Source of the DNA: Blastococcus sp.
GTDB taxonomy: Bacteria; Actinomycetota; Actinomycetes; Mycobacteriales; Geodermatophilaceae
Reading direction: 5' to 3'
Assembly (NCBI GenBank): GCA_025465355.1
Contig: JAODNN010000068.1
Coordinates: 1 to 54,068 of the forward strand
Length of the DNA: 54,068 nt
The position numbers and the translations under genes were made by a program. Below are positions 47,818 through 54,068 of this stretch, in pieces (within the stretch, counting starts at the first letter, position 1; each line of letters starts with the position of its first letter). The notes below the pieces were generated by a model, which was not told the origin of the DNA, did not search any database, and saw only the letters and a program-made list of their open reading frames with translations.

Positions 47818-48837
47818 TCAGATCGGTGGCAGGTCGTCGGCCCGCAGGTCGGCCCGCACCCGGACGAAGCGGAGCGGGTGCCGGAAGACGCCGGCCTGCA
47901 GCGCGGCGTCGGCGCTGACCTCGACGACCACCGACGGGTCGACCCGCGTCAGCGGTACCGACAGCTTCCCCCCGCCGAAGGCGCCGGTGCCGATGCGCTC
48001 CGGCCACGGGTGGGCGGTGGTCGGCGCGGTGAGGACGGCGGCGAGCTCCGTGGACTGCCGGGGGGACAGCGGGCTGCTCCGGCCGACGATGACCAGTTCG
48101 CCGTCCCGGTACCGCCCGGCGACGAGCTGGCTCGGCCGGTCGATCGGGCCGATGACGCCACCGGCCAGCACCTCCGTGGTCTCCCAGGACTTGACCTTGA
48201 GCCACTCCCGGCGGCCGGGCGCGTACCGGGTGGCCGCGCCCTTGGCGACCAGCCCCTCGACGCCGGCCGGCCGGAAGTCGTCGAACCACTGCCTGGCCTC
48301 GGCGGGATCGGCGGTCGACGGCGAGAGCTGCAGCGGTGGCGCCCACCGGGCGGCCAGCGCCTCGAGCTCGGCCCGCCGCCGGGTCAGCCGCTGCTCACGC
48401 AGGTCGGTGCCGCCGGCGGCGAGGAGGTCGAACGCCACGTAGGAGGCGGGGTGCGCCGCGACCAGAGGGCCGATTCGGCCTGCCGCGGTGACCATCCGGT
48501 GCTGGAGCAGACCGAAGTCCAGGCGCGAGCCGTTCCAGATCACCACCTCGCCGTCCAGCACCGTGCCGGCCGGCACCTGGGCGAGCGCTGCCGCGGCGAC
48601 GTCCGGGAACCGGTCGGTCAGGTCGCGCCCCTGCTTGGACCACAGCCGGGTCGAGGACGCGGTGCGGACGACGACGAGCCGGTAGCCGTCCCACTTGGGC
48701 TCGTAGCGGCAGCCGCCGGGCAGGGCATGTGGCGCCGGGATCGCGCGCACCGGCTTGGCGAGCTCCACCGCGACCGGCCCGGCCAGCTCAGGCGGCAGGC
48801 CGGGGAGGCCCCGGCGGCCGGGGGCGGTCGATGGCAC
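47818..48837 (-). CDS. ligC: ATP-dependent DNA ligase (LigC-like)
   Basis: 339 residues. The adenylation motif is EPKWDGYR (K48 would take AMP). Further nucleotidyltransferase motifs are LDGEVVIWNG, ASYVAFDLLAA, VEGLVAKG and EWLKVKSW. An OB-fold of ~100 residues completes the minimal two-domain ligase. Actinobacteria use such LigC/LigD-type ligases in non-homologous end joining and excision repair, beside the essential NAD-dependent LigA. No Ku or polymerase gene is adjacent. The start GTG 48837 is leaderless behind CAGGCT at 6 nt. LigC is the best fit by size, with modest confidence on the subtype. Confidence 0.88.
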   Translation of the reverse strand: MPSTAPGRRGLPGLPPELAGPVAVELAKPVRAIPAPHALPGGCRYEPKWDGYRLVVVRTASSTRLWSKQGRDLTDRFPDVAAAALAQVPAGTVLDGEVVIWNGSRLDFGLLQHRMVTAAGRIGPLVAAHPASYVAFDLLAAGGTDLREQRLTRRRAELEALAARWAPPLQLSPSTADPAEARQWFDDFRPAGVEGLVAKGAATRYAPGRREWLKVKSWETTEVLAGGVIGPIDRPSQLVAGRYRDGELVIVGRSSPLSPRQSTELAAVLTAPTTAHPWPERIGTGAFGGGKLSVPLTRVDPSVVVEVSADAALQAGVFRHPLRFVRVRADLRADDLPPI

Positions 48838-48843
48838 CGGGAC

Positions 48844-48849
48844 AGCCTG
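48844..48849 (-). promoter_or_regulatory. -10-like CAGGCT of the ligase gene
   Basis: CAGGCT on the minus strand, then 6 nt, then GTG 48837. It is identical in form to the Nudix promoter 0.6 kb away. Confidence 0.5.
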
Positions 48850-48924
48850 CCGGGTCGTCGGCTCCGGTGCAGGTCAGCGGGCCGCGGCGTCACCCGATCG
48901 GGACCGGCCGCCTCCGTCCGGCCA

Positions 48925-49446
48925 TCATTCGATCAGCAGCAGGCTGTAGGCGGCCAGCGAGGGGCCGTCGGTGAAGCGGCCGTCGCGGATCATGTCCCGG
49001 AGTTCCTGCCCGGTCACGAACACCTGCCGCATGTCGGCCTCAGTGGCCTCCCGCGCGGTCGGTCCCGCGGTCAGCCCGGTCGCCAGCCACACGTCGAACG
49101 CCTGGGTGGACAACCCCGGCGCGAGGTCGAGGTGGCCGAGGCGGCGCAGTTCAGCGGCGCGCAGGCCGGTCTCCTCGGCCAGTTCCGCCCGGGCCAGCTC
49201 CTCCGCCGTCCCACCGTTGCCCTGGCCCCAGGTGCCCTGCGGGAACTCCCACGAACGGCGACCGAGTGGTTGCCGGAACTGCTCGACCAACCAGAACCCG
49301 TCCCGTTCCGCCGGGAGGACGAGTGCGAAGTCGTCCCGCTCGATGACCCCGTAGACGCCGGTCGAGCCGTCCTGGCGCTCGACCTGGTCCTCGCGGACCC
49401 GGATCCAGGCGTTGCGATAGATCTCTCGGCTGCTCGTCGTCCGCAT
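48925..49446 (-). CDS. Nudix hydrolase (ADP-ribose pyrophosphatase-like)
   Basis: 173 residues. The Nudix box reads GGTAEELARAELAEETGL, with the RELxEExGx core as ELAEETG. The flanking WEFPQGTWGQG and FDVWLATGL with downstream EATEADMRQVFV are of the NudF/ADP-ribose pyrophosphatase type. It would hydrolyse a nucleoside diphosphate linked to another moiety. The start ATG 49446 is set by homology (SREIYRNAWIRVRED) and by CAGGCT 6 nt upstream. It follows the ligase upstream on the same strand but each has its own promoter. Confidence 0.9.
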   Translation of the reverse strand: MRTTSSREIYRNAWIRVREDQVERQDGSTGVYGVIERDDFALVLPAERDGFWLVEQFRQPLGRRSWEFPQGTWGQGNGGTAEELARAELAEETGLRAAELRRLGHLDLAPGLSTQAFDVWLATGLTAGPTAREATEADMRQVFVTGQELRDMIRDGRFTDGPSLAAYSLLLIE

Positions 49447-49452
49447 GGCCTG

Positions 49453-49458
49453 AGCCTG
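49453..49458 (-). promoter_or_regulatory. -10-like CAGGCT of the Nudix gene
   Basis: CAGGCT on the minus strand, then 6 nt, then ATG 49446, with no Shine-Dalgarno. Confidence 0.5.
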
Positions 49459-49519
49459 GCAGAGCCCGTAGCGGCGGTGCGAGCATGGCTGTGCGGACGA
49501 CGGGAGGAGGGGCGGTGCG

Positions 49520-50038
49520 ATGACCGAGCGCAAGCGCGCCGGGATGTCCTTCGAGACCTGGGTGGACAGCCAGATCTCCCGCGCCCAGGCCCGCGGTGAC
49601 TTCGACGACCTGGCCGGGGCCGGGAAGCCGCTCCCACGGCGCACCAGCGACGAGTCCACGTACCAGTGGGTGATCGACAAGGCGCGGCAGGAGAACATCG
49701 ACGTCCTGGGAATGCTGCCGCCCGCGCTGGCCCTGCGGAAGGAACGCGAGGATCTGCCCCGTCGCGCGGCGGCACTGCCGTCGGAGACGGCGGTCCGCAC
49801 GCTCGTGGAGGACTTCAACGAGCGGGTCCGGCTGTTCTGGCGGCGTCCGCAGGAGGGGCCCGCCGTGCCGGTCGGGCTGGCCGACGTCGAAGCGCTCGTG
49901 AAGGGGTGGACGGCGCAGCGCCCACCACCCGCGCCGGCACCCGCCGCGATCCCCGCGCCGATACGCCCCCGGCGCCGGCTGTTCTGGTTCTTCCGCCGCG
50001 GCGCTCAGCCGCCCGGCCGCACCAGCCCGCACTCGTAG
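49520..50038 (+). CDS. DUF1992 (DnaJ-homologue C28-like) protein
   Basis: 172 residues. The DUF1992 core spans about 8-75: FETWVDSQISRAQARGDFDDLAGAGKPLP with the invariant GDFDDL-x-GxGKPL, then LPPALALRKERE. A Pro-rich linker and a basic/aromatic end (RPRRRLFWFFRRG) follow. The function is unknown; in eukaryotes the domain is fused near a J domain. ATG 49520 follows GGGAGGAGGGGCGGTGCG, a strong ribosome site. Its last 34 bp overlap the 3' end of the convergent response-regulator gene, so the two mRNAs are antisense at their ends. Confidence 0.88.
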   Translation: MTERKRAGMSFETWVDSQISRAQARGDFDDLAGAGKPLPRRTSDESTYQWVIDKARQENIDVLGMLPPALALRKEREDLPRRAAALPSETAVRTLVEDFNERVRLFWRRPQEGPAVPVGLADVEALVKGWTAQRPPPAPAPAAIPAPIRPRRRLFWFFRRGAQPPGRTSPHS

Positions 50039-50667
50039 CCGAGGACGACGGCCTGGATCCGGTCCCGCAGGTCGAGCTTGGCCAGGACGTGCGCGACGTG
50101 GCTCTTCACCGTCGTCTCGGACAGCACCAGGTCGGCGGCGATCTCCGCGTTGGACCGGCCGCGGGCCAGTCCGGTGAACACCTCGAGCTCGCGCGGGGTG
50201 AGCTTCCGCAGCCGGTCGGGCACGCCGGCGCCCGGTGGCGGGCGCTTGACCCACTCCTCCAGCAGCCGGCGGGTCAGCGCGGGGTCGAGCAGGGCGGAGC
50301 CGTCGGCGACGGTCCGGACGGCGTGCAGCAGCGCCGCGCGCGGGGAGTCCTTCAGCAGGAACCCGCTCGCGCCGGCCCGCATCGCGGCATACAGGTACTC
50401 GTCCTCGCCGAACGTCGTCAGCACCAGCACGCGGAGGCCCGGCCGGCCACCGCGCAGCAGCCGCTCGGTGGCCTCGAGGCCGTCCATTCCCGGCATCCGG
50501 ATGTCCATCAGGACGACGTCCGGCCGGTGCTCGGCCACCGCCCGCACAGCCGCCTGACCGTCGGCGGCCTCCGCGACCACCTCGATGTCATCCTGCAGGT
50601 CGAGGATCATCCGCAGCCCGTCGCGGACCATCGCCTGGTCGTCGGCGATGACCACCCGGACCGTCAC
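50005..50667 (-). CDS. NarL/LuxR-type response regulator
   Basis: 220 residues. The receiver domain (1-120) has the acidic pair in IADDQ, phospho-acceptor D55 in VLMDIRMPG and Lys in LLKDSP. The LuxR-type HTH (about 150-215) carries LTPRELEVFTGLARGRSNAEIAADLVLSETTVKSHVAHVLAKL (given in parts by homology). It dimerises on phosphorylation and binds DNA. The start overlaps the stop of the kinase gene (ATGA, 50664-50667), so this is a cognate pair. The regulon is unknown. Confidence 0.94.
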   Translation of the reverse strand: MTVRVVIADDQAMVRDGLRMILDLQDDIEVVAEAADGQAAVRAVAEHRPDVVLMDIRMPGMDGLEATERLLRGGRPGLRVLVLTTFGEDEYLYAAMRAGASGFLLKDSPRAALLHAVRTVADGSALLDPALTRRLLEEWVKRPPPGAGVPDRLRKLTPRELEVFTGLARGRSNAEIAADLVLSETTVKSHVAHVLAKLDLRDRIQAVVLGYECGLVRPGG

Positions 50668-51998
50668 GACGCGGTGTCCCGGGGCAAGACGTCCCGGAGC
50701 GAGACGTCTCCGAGCCCGGCGTCCCCGAGCGGGAGGACGGCCACGACCCGGAAGCCGCCGCCCGGCAACGGGCCGGCGTCGAGAGTGCCGCCGTAGAGCG
50801 CGGCGCGCTCACGCATGCCGATCAGCCCGTGGCCTGCGGGGTTCGGCCGGCCGTAGGCCCCGGCGCCGTCGTCGGTGACGTCCACCCGCAGCGCGTGGGG
50901 TGCGTAACCGAGCCGCACGGCGGCGTGGCGCGCCCTGGCGTGCCGGCGGGTGTTGGTGAGGGCCTCCTGCACGATCCGGTAGGCGGCCACCTCCACGCCG
51001 AGCGGAAGGTCGGCGCGCTCGCCCTCGATCTCGACGTGCACCCGCAGGCCGAGGTCCGCGGCCTCGTGGACCAGCTCGGGCAGCCGGCGCAGCGACGGCT
51101 GAGGCGCGGTGGCCGGTGCCGCGTCCCCGGCTGAGCGCAGCACGCCGAGCAGCCGCCGCATCTCGGCAAGCGACTGGCGCCCGGTCTCCTGGACCCGGTG
51201 CAGGGGCGCGGCGGCGGCCTCGGGGCAGCGGGTGAGCATCTCCTCGGCGGCCTCGGCCTGCACGACCACCAGGCTGAGCCCGTGCGCGACGACGTCGTGC
51301 AGCTCGCGGGCGATGCGGGCCCGCTCCTGGGCGGCCGCCAGTTCGGCCTCCCGCTCGAGGGCACCTTCCAGGGCCGTCGCCCGGCCCTCGACCGCCGACA
51401 GCCGGAGGGCGCGCTGCCGCACGAACGCGCCCAAACCGCCGGCGAGGCCGAAGTAGACCAGCGGATAGACCGCGTCGAACGGATGGATCGGGGTCGTGGC
51501 CGCCTGCAGGTACGCCGTCGCGATCACGCCGGCGGCGACCAGCACGAACCCGGCGGCCATCGCGGTCGGCCGCGCCTCCCGACCGAGCGTGTAGACGCAA
51601 ATCAGCGCGGCCAGGAAGGAGGCGAAGGTGGCGGGCTCCCCGCCGCCCGCCACGACCTGCACGACGACCGCGGTCATCACCACGGCGGTCACGGTCAGCG
51701 GCGCCCGGCGCCGGAGAGCCAGCGGCAGGACCGCACCCAGCGCGGAGACCGTGAGCAGCGCGGGGTCGCCCGGCGGCCGGCGGGCGACCAGCTGGGTGAC
51801 CGCGAGCACCGCCAGCAGCACCGGGACGGCGACGTCGAGCCATGGCCCGACCGTCGCGGCCCGGCCGGTGCGCGTCGTCCCGCCGGCGAGCTCGACCACG
51901 TCTTCTCCGTCTCTCGTCCGGGCCTTCTGTGCAGAAAGCCCCATGGGAACGGCGTCAGGGTGCCGGGTCGGGGAGGCGTCCACCACCTCCTGGAGCAC
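50664..51998 (-). CDS. NarL-family sensor histidine kinase
   Basis: 444 residues. About five hydrophobic segments lie between residues 52 and 190 with no large external loop, so it probably senses in or near the membrane. The HisKA_3 box is RIARELHDVVAHGLSLVVVQ with H234. The HATPase has EALTNTRRHARA, DDGAG and GHGLIGMRERA. Start GTG 51998 is preceded by GGAGGAGGG at good spacing. The stop overlaps the response-regulator ATG. Intramembrane sensors of this kind often respond to envelope stress, but no ABC transporter target is adjacent. It is divergent from the membrane protein at 52.1 kb. Confidence 0.93.
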   Translation of the reverse strand: MLQEVVDASPTRHPDAVPMGLSAQKARTRDGEDVVELAGGTTRTGRAATVGPWLDVAVPVLLAVLAVTQLVARRPPGDPALLTVSALGAVLPLALRRRAPLTVTAVVMTAVVVQVVAGGGEPATFASFLAALICVYTLGREARPTAMAAGFVLVAAGVIATAYLQAATTPIHPFDAVYPLVYFGLAGGLGAFVRQRALRLSAVEGRATALEGALEREAELAAAQERARIARELHDVVAHGLSLVVVQAEAAEEMLTRCPEAAAAPLHRVQETGRQSLAEMRRLLGVLRSAGDAAPATAPQPSLRRLPELVHEAADLGLRVHVEIEGERADLPLGVEVAAYRIVQEALTNTRRHARARHAAVRLGYAPHALRVDVTDDGAGAYGRPNPAGHGLIGMRERAALYGGTLDAGPLPGGGFRVVAVLPLGDAGLGDVSLRDVLPRDTAS

Positions 51999-52122
51999 GA
52001 GTTCCCTCCTCCGTGCGGAGGAGACGGTTCACGCCGACGGCCGAGGACGGCGGGAGCCGGCGCCCGGCAGCGTTCGGTGCAGCGGCCCACCGGGGGCCGG
52101 CACACCGTTCGAGGAGATTCCC

Positions 52123-52719
52123 ATGAACCCCAGCTCGCTCCTGCGCTCGCTCGCCACCGCGACGGCTCCGCTGACCGTGGTCGCCGTCGGCCTGGTCGTC
52201 GCGACGGCTGCGACCGGCGGCGCCGCCGTCGAGTCCTCGCCGTTCGCGATCGCCTCCACGGCGGTCCTGATGATCGCCCTGCTGGGGATCGGCGCCGCAG
52301 CCCTCCTCGGAATCGGCCGGCTCCGGAACGCCGGCCGGTCGATCGCGCCGCCGGTGGTCGCCGTCGTCGGCACCGTGCTGGTGGCCGGCGGCCAATGGGC
52401 GGCCCTGTTCGTGCTGCCGGCGCTGTCCGAGCACGCGCCGCAGGTGCTCGCCTCGGGCGCCATGGGCAGTGTCACCGTGGGCTACGTGGCGTCCTACGCC
52501 GTCTTCGCGCTGGGCTGGATCGCGACGGCCGCCGGCCTGCTGCGTGCCCGCGTCGTCCCGGTGTGGCTCGGCGTCCTGCTGCTGGTCGGCGGGGTCGCCT
52601 CGTTCGTGCCGGCCCCCGAGGCGCTGCGGCTGCTGATCGTGAGCATCGCAGCGACCCTGGTCGCCCGCCGCATCACGGCTCCCGCGCCGGTTCAGGAGCT
52701 CGCGACTGCGTCGGCGTGA
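52123..52719 (+). CDS. Six-helix membrane protein of unknown function
   Basis: 198 residues with six hydrophobic segments (about 10-33, 42-64, 75-97, 113-137, 142-162, 165-182). The sequence LVAGGQWAALFVLPALSE and the later GWIATAAGLLRARVVPVWLGVLL are reminiscent of the uncharacterised DUF4386-like group, but I do not claim it. ATG 52123 follows GAGGAGATTCCC. It is divergent from the NarL-type kinase gene, so it may be controlled by that system. There are no cofactor motifs. Confidence 0.75.
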   Translation: MNPSSLLRSLATATAPLTVVAVGLVVATAATGGAAVESSPFAIASTAVLMIALLGIGAAALLGIGRLRNAGRSIAPPVVAVVGTVLVAGGQWAALFVLPALSEHAPQVLASGAMGSVTVGYVASYAVFALGWIATAAGLLRARVVPVWLGVLLLVGGVASFVPAPEALRLLIVSIAATLVARRITAPAPVQELATASA

Positions 52720-52846
52720 CCTCTTCCGGCCCCTGCTGGATCCGGGGCGGGCGGTTCCGACTCCACCCGGGGATGGACACGGGTCCGTCCCCGGGCGGAT
52801 GTGCCGCCCCGGCTCACCGGACGCTGCGGCGTTTCCGGATGCGACA

Positions 52847-52868
52847 TATGGTTGAGTCCTCAATCAAC
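52847..52868 (+). promoter_or_regulatory. Promoter and palindromic operator of the FMN reductase
   Basis: TATGGT (52847-52852) is a -10 candidate. GTTGAGTCCTCAATCAAC (52851-52868) has arms GTTGA/TCAAC with an inner TTGAG/CTCAA. It spans the expected transcription start, which suits a MarR- or HxlR-type repressor. The coordinates may be off by one. Confidence 0.5.
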
Positions 52869-52883
52869 ACGGAGGAGCTTCCG

Positions 52884-53459
52884 ATGTCGCGTCCCGTCCT
52901 GCAGGTGGTCGTCGCCAGCACACGTCCCGGTCGCCGGGGCATCGCCGTCGGCGGCTGGATCCAGCGCATGGCCGAGCAGCACGGCGGCTTCGACGTTGCG
53001 CTGGTCGACCTGGCCGAGCAGCACCTGCCGATCCTCGACGAGCCGAACCACCCCCGGCTCGGACAGTACGTGCACCAGCACACCAAGGACTGGAGCGCGA
53101 CGGTCTCCCTCGCGGACGCCTTCCTCTTCGTCACCCCCGAGTACAACCACTCCTACCCGGGTGCGCTGAAGAACGCGCTGGACTACCTGTCGGCCGAGTG
53201 GGCGGACAAGGCGGCGGGCATCGTCTCCTACGGCGGGGTCTCGGCCGGCCTGCGCGCCGCCACGGCCCTCAAGCCGGTGCTCGCCGCGCTGCGGATGATT
53301 CCCGTGGTCGAGGCCGTGTCCATCCCGTTCTTCGCCCAGTTCCTCACCGACGACGACGAGTTCGTCCCGAACACCGAGCTCGAGGCCGGCGCGAAGGCCA
53401 TGCTCGACGAGCTGCTCCGCCTCTCCGGCGCCCTGCGTTCCCTGCGCACCGCCGCCTGA
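52884..53459 (+). CDS. NADPH-dependent FMN reductase
   Basis: 191 residues with a flavodoxin-like fold. The FMN-phosphate loop is STRPGRRGIAVGGW (12-25), and TPEYNHSYPGALKNALDYL is the diagnostic flavin and dimer-contact motif. SYGGVSAGLRAATAL follows. Such enzymes reduce FMN, quinones, azo dyes or chromate with NADPH. ATG 52884 follows GGAGGAGCTTCCG, a strong ribosome site, rather than an ATG 36 nt upstream that lies in the operator. The palindromic operator suggests induction by a quinone or oxidant. Confidence 0.92.
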   Translation: MSRPVLQVVVASTRPGRRGIAVGGWIQRMAEQHGGFDVALVDLAEQHLPILDEPNHPRLGQYVHQHTKDWSATVSLADAFLFVTPEYNHSYPGALKNALDYLSAEWADKAAGIVSYGGVSAGLRAATALKPVLAALRMIPVVEAVSIPFFAQFLTDDDEFVPNTELEAGAKAMLDELLRLSGALRSLRTAA

Positions 53460-53485
53460 CCGGCCCCTACCGCGGTCGGCCGCGG

Positions 53486-53491
53486 CAGGAT
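53486..53491 (+). promoter_or_regulatory. -10-like CAGGAT of the 63-residue protein
   Basis: CAGGAT lies 6 nt before ATG 53498, the leaderless pattern. Confidence 0.5.
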
Positions 53492-53497
53492 CGCGGC

Positions 53498-53689
53498 ATG
53501 CGTTTCGTTCTCGAGGTGGATCTGGACGCTGGAGCGCTGGTCGGAGACCGGCGCGGCGACGAACTCGGCCGGATCCTGCGCTACTGGGGCGGCAGCATGA
53601 AACAGCTCCCGCTGAACCCCGGTGATCGGCAGGACCTCCGCGACAGCGACTCCACCGCCGTCGGCGAGTGGCGGGTCGTGGACGCCTGA
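53498..53689 (+). CDS. Small acidic protein, 63 residues, unknown function
   Basis: It starts MRFVLEVDLDAGALVGD and continues DELGRILRYWGGSMKQLPL to a short end (TAVGEWRVVDA). A beta-strand, a helix with a central YWGG and a final strand would suit a compact folded protein. It has good codon bias, a leaderless CAGGAT start and a well-placed downstream bidirectional hairpin, so I think it is real. I know no named family. It is too small and soluble for a transporter and lacks Cys or metal motifs. Confidence 0.65.
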   Translation: MRFVLEVDLDAGALVGDRRGDELGRILRYWGGSMKQLPLNPGDRQDLRDSDSTAVGEWRVVDA

Positions 53690-53702
53690 CGGGTGCTCCG
53701 AA

Positions 53703-53745
53703 AAAGTCGTGCTCTGCCCCGTCAGGCGGGGCAGAGCACGACTTT
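53703..53745. terminator. Palindrome of the GTGCTCTGCCC family, probable bidirectional terminator
   Basis: Arms 53703-53721 and 53727-53745 (19 bp, exact) flank a 5-nt loop. The arms start AAAGTC and end GACTTT, giving a short T-tract on both strands. It lies between the 63-residue gene and the convergent hydantoinase-like gene, the right place for a shared terminator. The core GTGCTCTGCCC is shared with the palindrome at 21382-21425. Confidence 0.75.
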
Positions 53746-53801
53746 CCGCGAACACTTCTTCTCTCGGTCAACAGGGAGCGCCGCGTGCGGCCTCCCGCGA
53801 C

Positions 53802-54068
53802 CTACAGGACGTCGAACTCGTTGTAGGTCGCGCCGCCGGAGAGGGTCGCGTAGCCGGGGCCGCGGTCGAAGAACGGCTCGGCCCCGGTGCGCTCGGCCCG
53901 GATCGACGCTCGCAGCGTCTCGGTCGCCTCGAGGTCGGCCTCACCGGAGTCGAGGACGACGACGCCGTAGTCGGCGCGCGCCCCGGCGACCGACACCTTC
54001 CGCCAGGCGATGTCCCGCAGGACCTCGTCGACCGGGCGGTCGAGCGGGTCGCCCCAGCCACCGCCGCC
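53802..54068 (-). CDS. C-terminal end of a hydantoinase B/oxoprolinase family protein (partial)
   Basis: 88 residues enter from the right edge and end at TAG 53802-53804. The start GGGWGDPLDRPVDEVLRDI is the conserved C-terminal block of HyuB/N-methylhydantoinase B (GGGxGDPxxR, then VLxDV), followed by KVSVAGARADYGVVV. These subunits work with HyuA in ATP-dependent opening of hydantoins or 5-oxoproline. The rest of the gene, and any hyuA, lie outside the window. The last ~30 residues (FFDRGPGYATLSGGATYNEF) look acidic and ordered. Confidence 0.8.
   Translation of the reverse strand, partial: GGGGWGDPLDRPVDEVLRDIAWRKVSVAGARADYGVVVLDSGEADLEATETLRASIRAERTGAEPFFDRGPGYATLSGGATYNEFDVL

Noticed and set aside
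1-54068. tRNA, rRNA, prophage or integrative element.
   Set aside because: No cloverleaf ends, no phage structural or integrase genes, and base composition appears uniform apart from a few short AT-richer promoter regions.

Overview
The window is 54 kb of very GC-rich DNA, with coding third positions that are almost all G or C. The gene set is actinobacterial: a GAF-ANTAR regulator, RsbW-like anti-sigma ATPases, a LigC-type ligase, DUF5701, DUF6986 and DUF1992 proteins, paired large GTPases, and a urate pathway feeding malate synthase. Many genes appear leaderless. I would guess the Geodermatophilaceae (Blastococcus, Geodermatophilus, Modestobacter), but that is an impression, not a search result. 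I saw no phage, transposase, plasmid, CRISPR, rRNA or tRNA signal. It reads as ordinary chromosome with some accessory regulation.

Layout, left half. 1-1.1 kb: the tail of a Ser/Asp-repeat protein and a Pro-rich membrane protein. 1.2-4.2 kb: cinA and aidB. 4.3-9.6 kb: a cyclic-di-GMP block (GGDEF-EAL, NYN nuclease-like, GGDEF, PilZ). 9.6-12.9 kb: two overlapping membrane GTPases. 12.9-14.3 kb: an RsbW-like ATPase divergent from a GAF-ANTAR regulator. 14.3-18.5 kb: nucleoside hydrolase, a basic repeat protein, a gamma-glutamyltransferase broken by an in-frame TAG, and a second RsbW-like ATPase. 18.6-22.2 kb: DUF1697 and a TPP-riboswitch-controlled ykoEDC thiamine-precursor ECF transporter. 22.3-24.6 kb: a VOC protein, then a GntR regulator overlapping acdS (ACC deaminase). 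24.6-31.7 kb: SDR, hydrolase, MDR oxidoreductase, msrA, an rRNA methyltransferase-like protein, a chemoreceptor and a small LiaF-like protein.

Layout, right half. 31.7-36.4 kb: a urate-degradation operon (uraD, uraH, uricase) divergent from aceB and a citrate-lyase-like DUF6986 gene. Urate-derived glyoxylate would be condensed with acetyl-CoA by malate synthase. 37.1-43.4 kb: a 1709-residue protein joining a histidine kinase, receiver, PAS and GAF sensors, PP2C phosphatase, RsbW-type kinase and STAS domain, followed by a MEDS-RsbW protein. 43.5-47.8 kb: an NmrA-MarR pair and a sulfonate/taurine/nitrate-type ABC transporter. 47.8-54 kb: DNA ligase, Nudix hydrolase, DUF1992, a NarL-type two-component system, a membrane protein, an FMN reductase, a 63-residue protein and the end of a hydantoinase-B-like gene.

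Four points deserve attention. (1) The 37.2-42.3 kb protein puts two-component and partner-switching signalling on one chain. (2) A 57-nt structured repeat occurs twice, each copy just ahead of a start codon and in sense orientation, with a compensatory base change in its stem. (3) A second palindrome family (arms with GTGCTCTGCCC) occurs once inside the ykoE-ykoD junction and once between convergent genes. (4) A TANNNT/CANNNT hexamer lies 5-8 nt before the start codon of about fifteen genes, which points to widespread leaderless transcription and was used here to choose starts.
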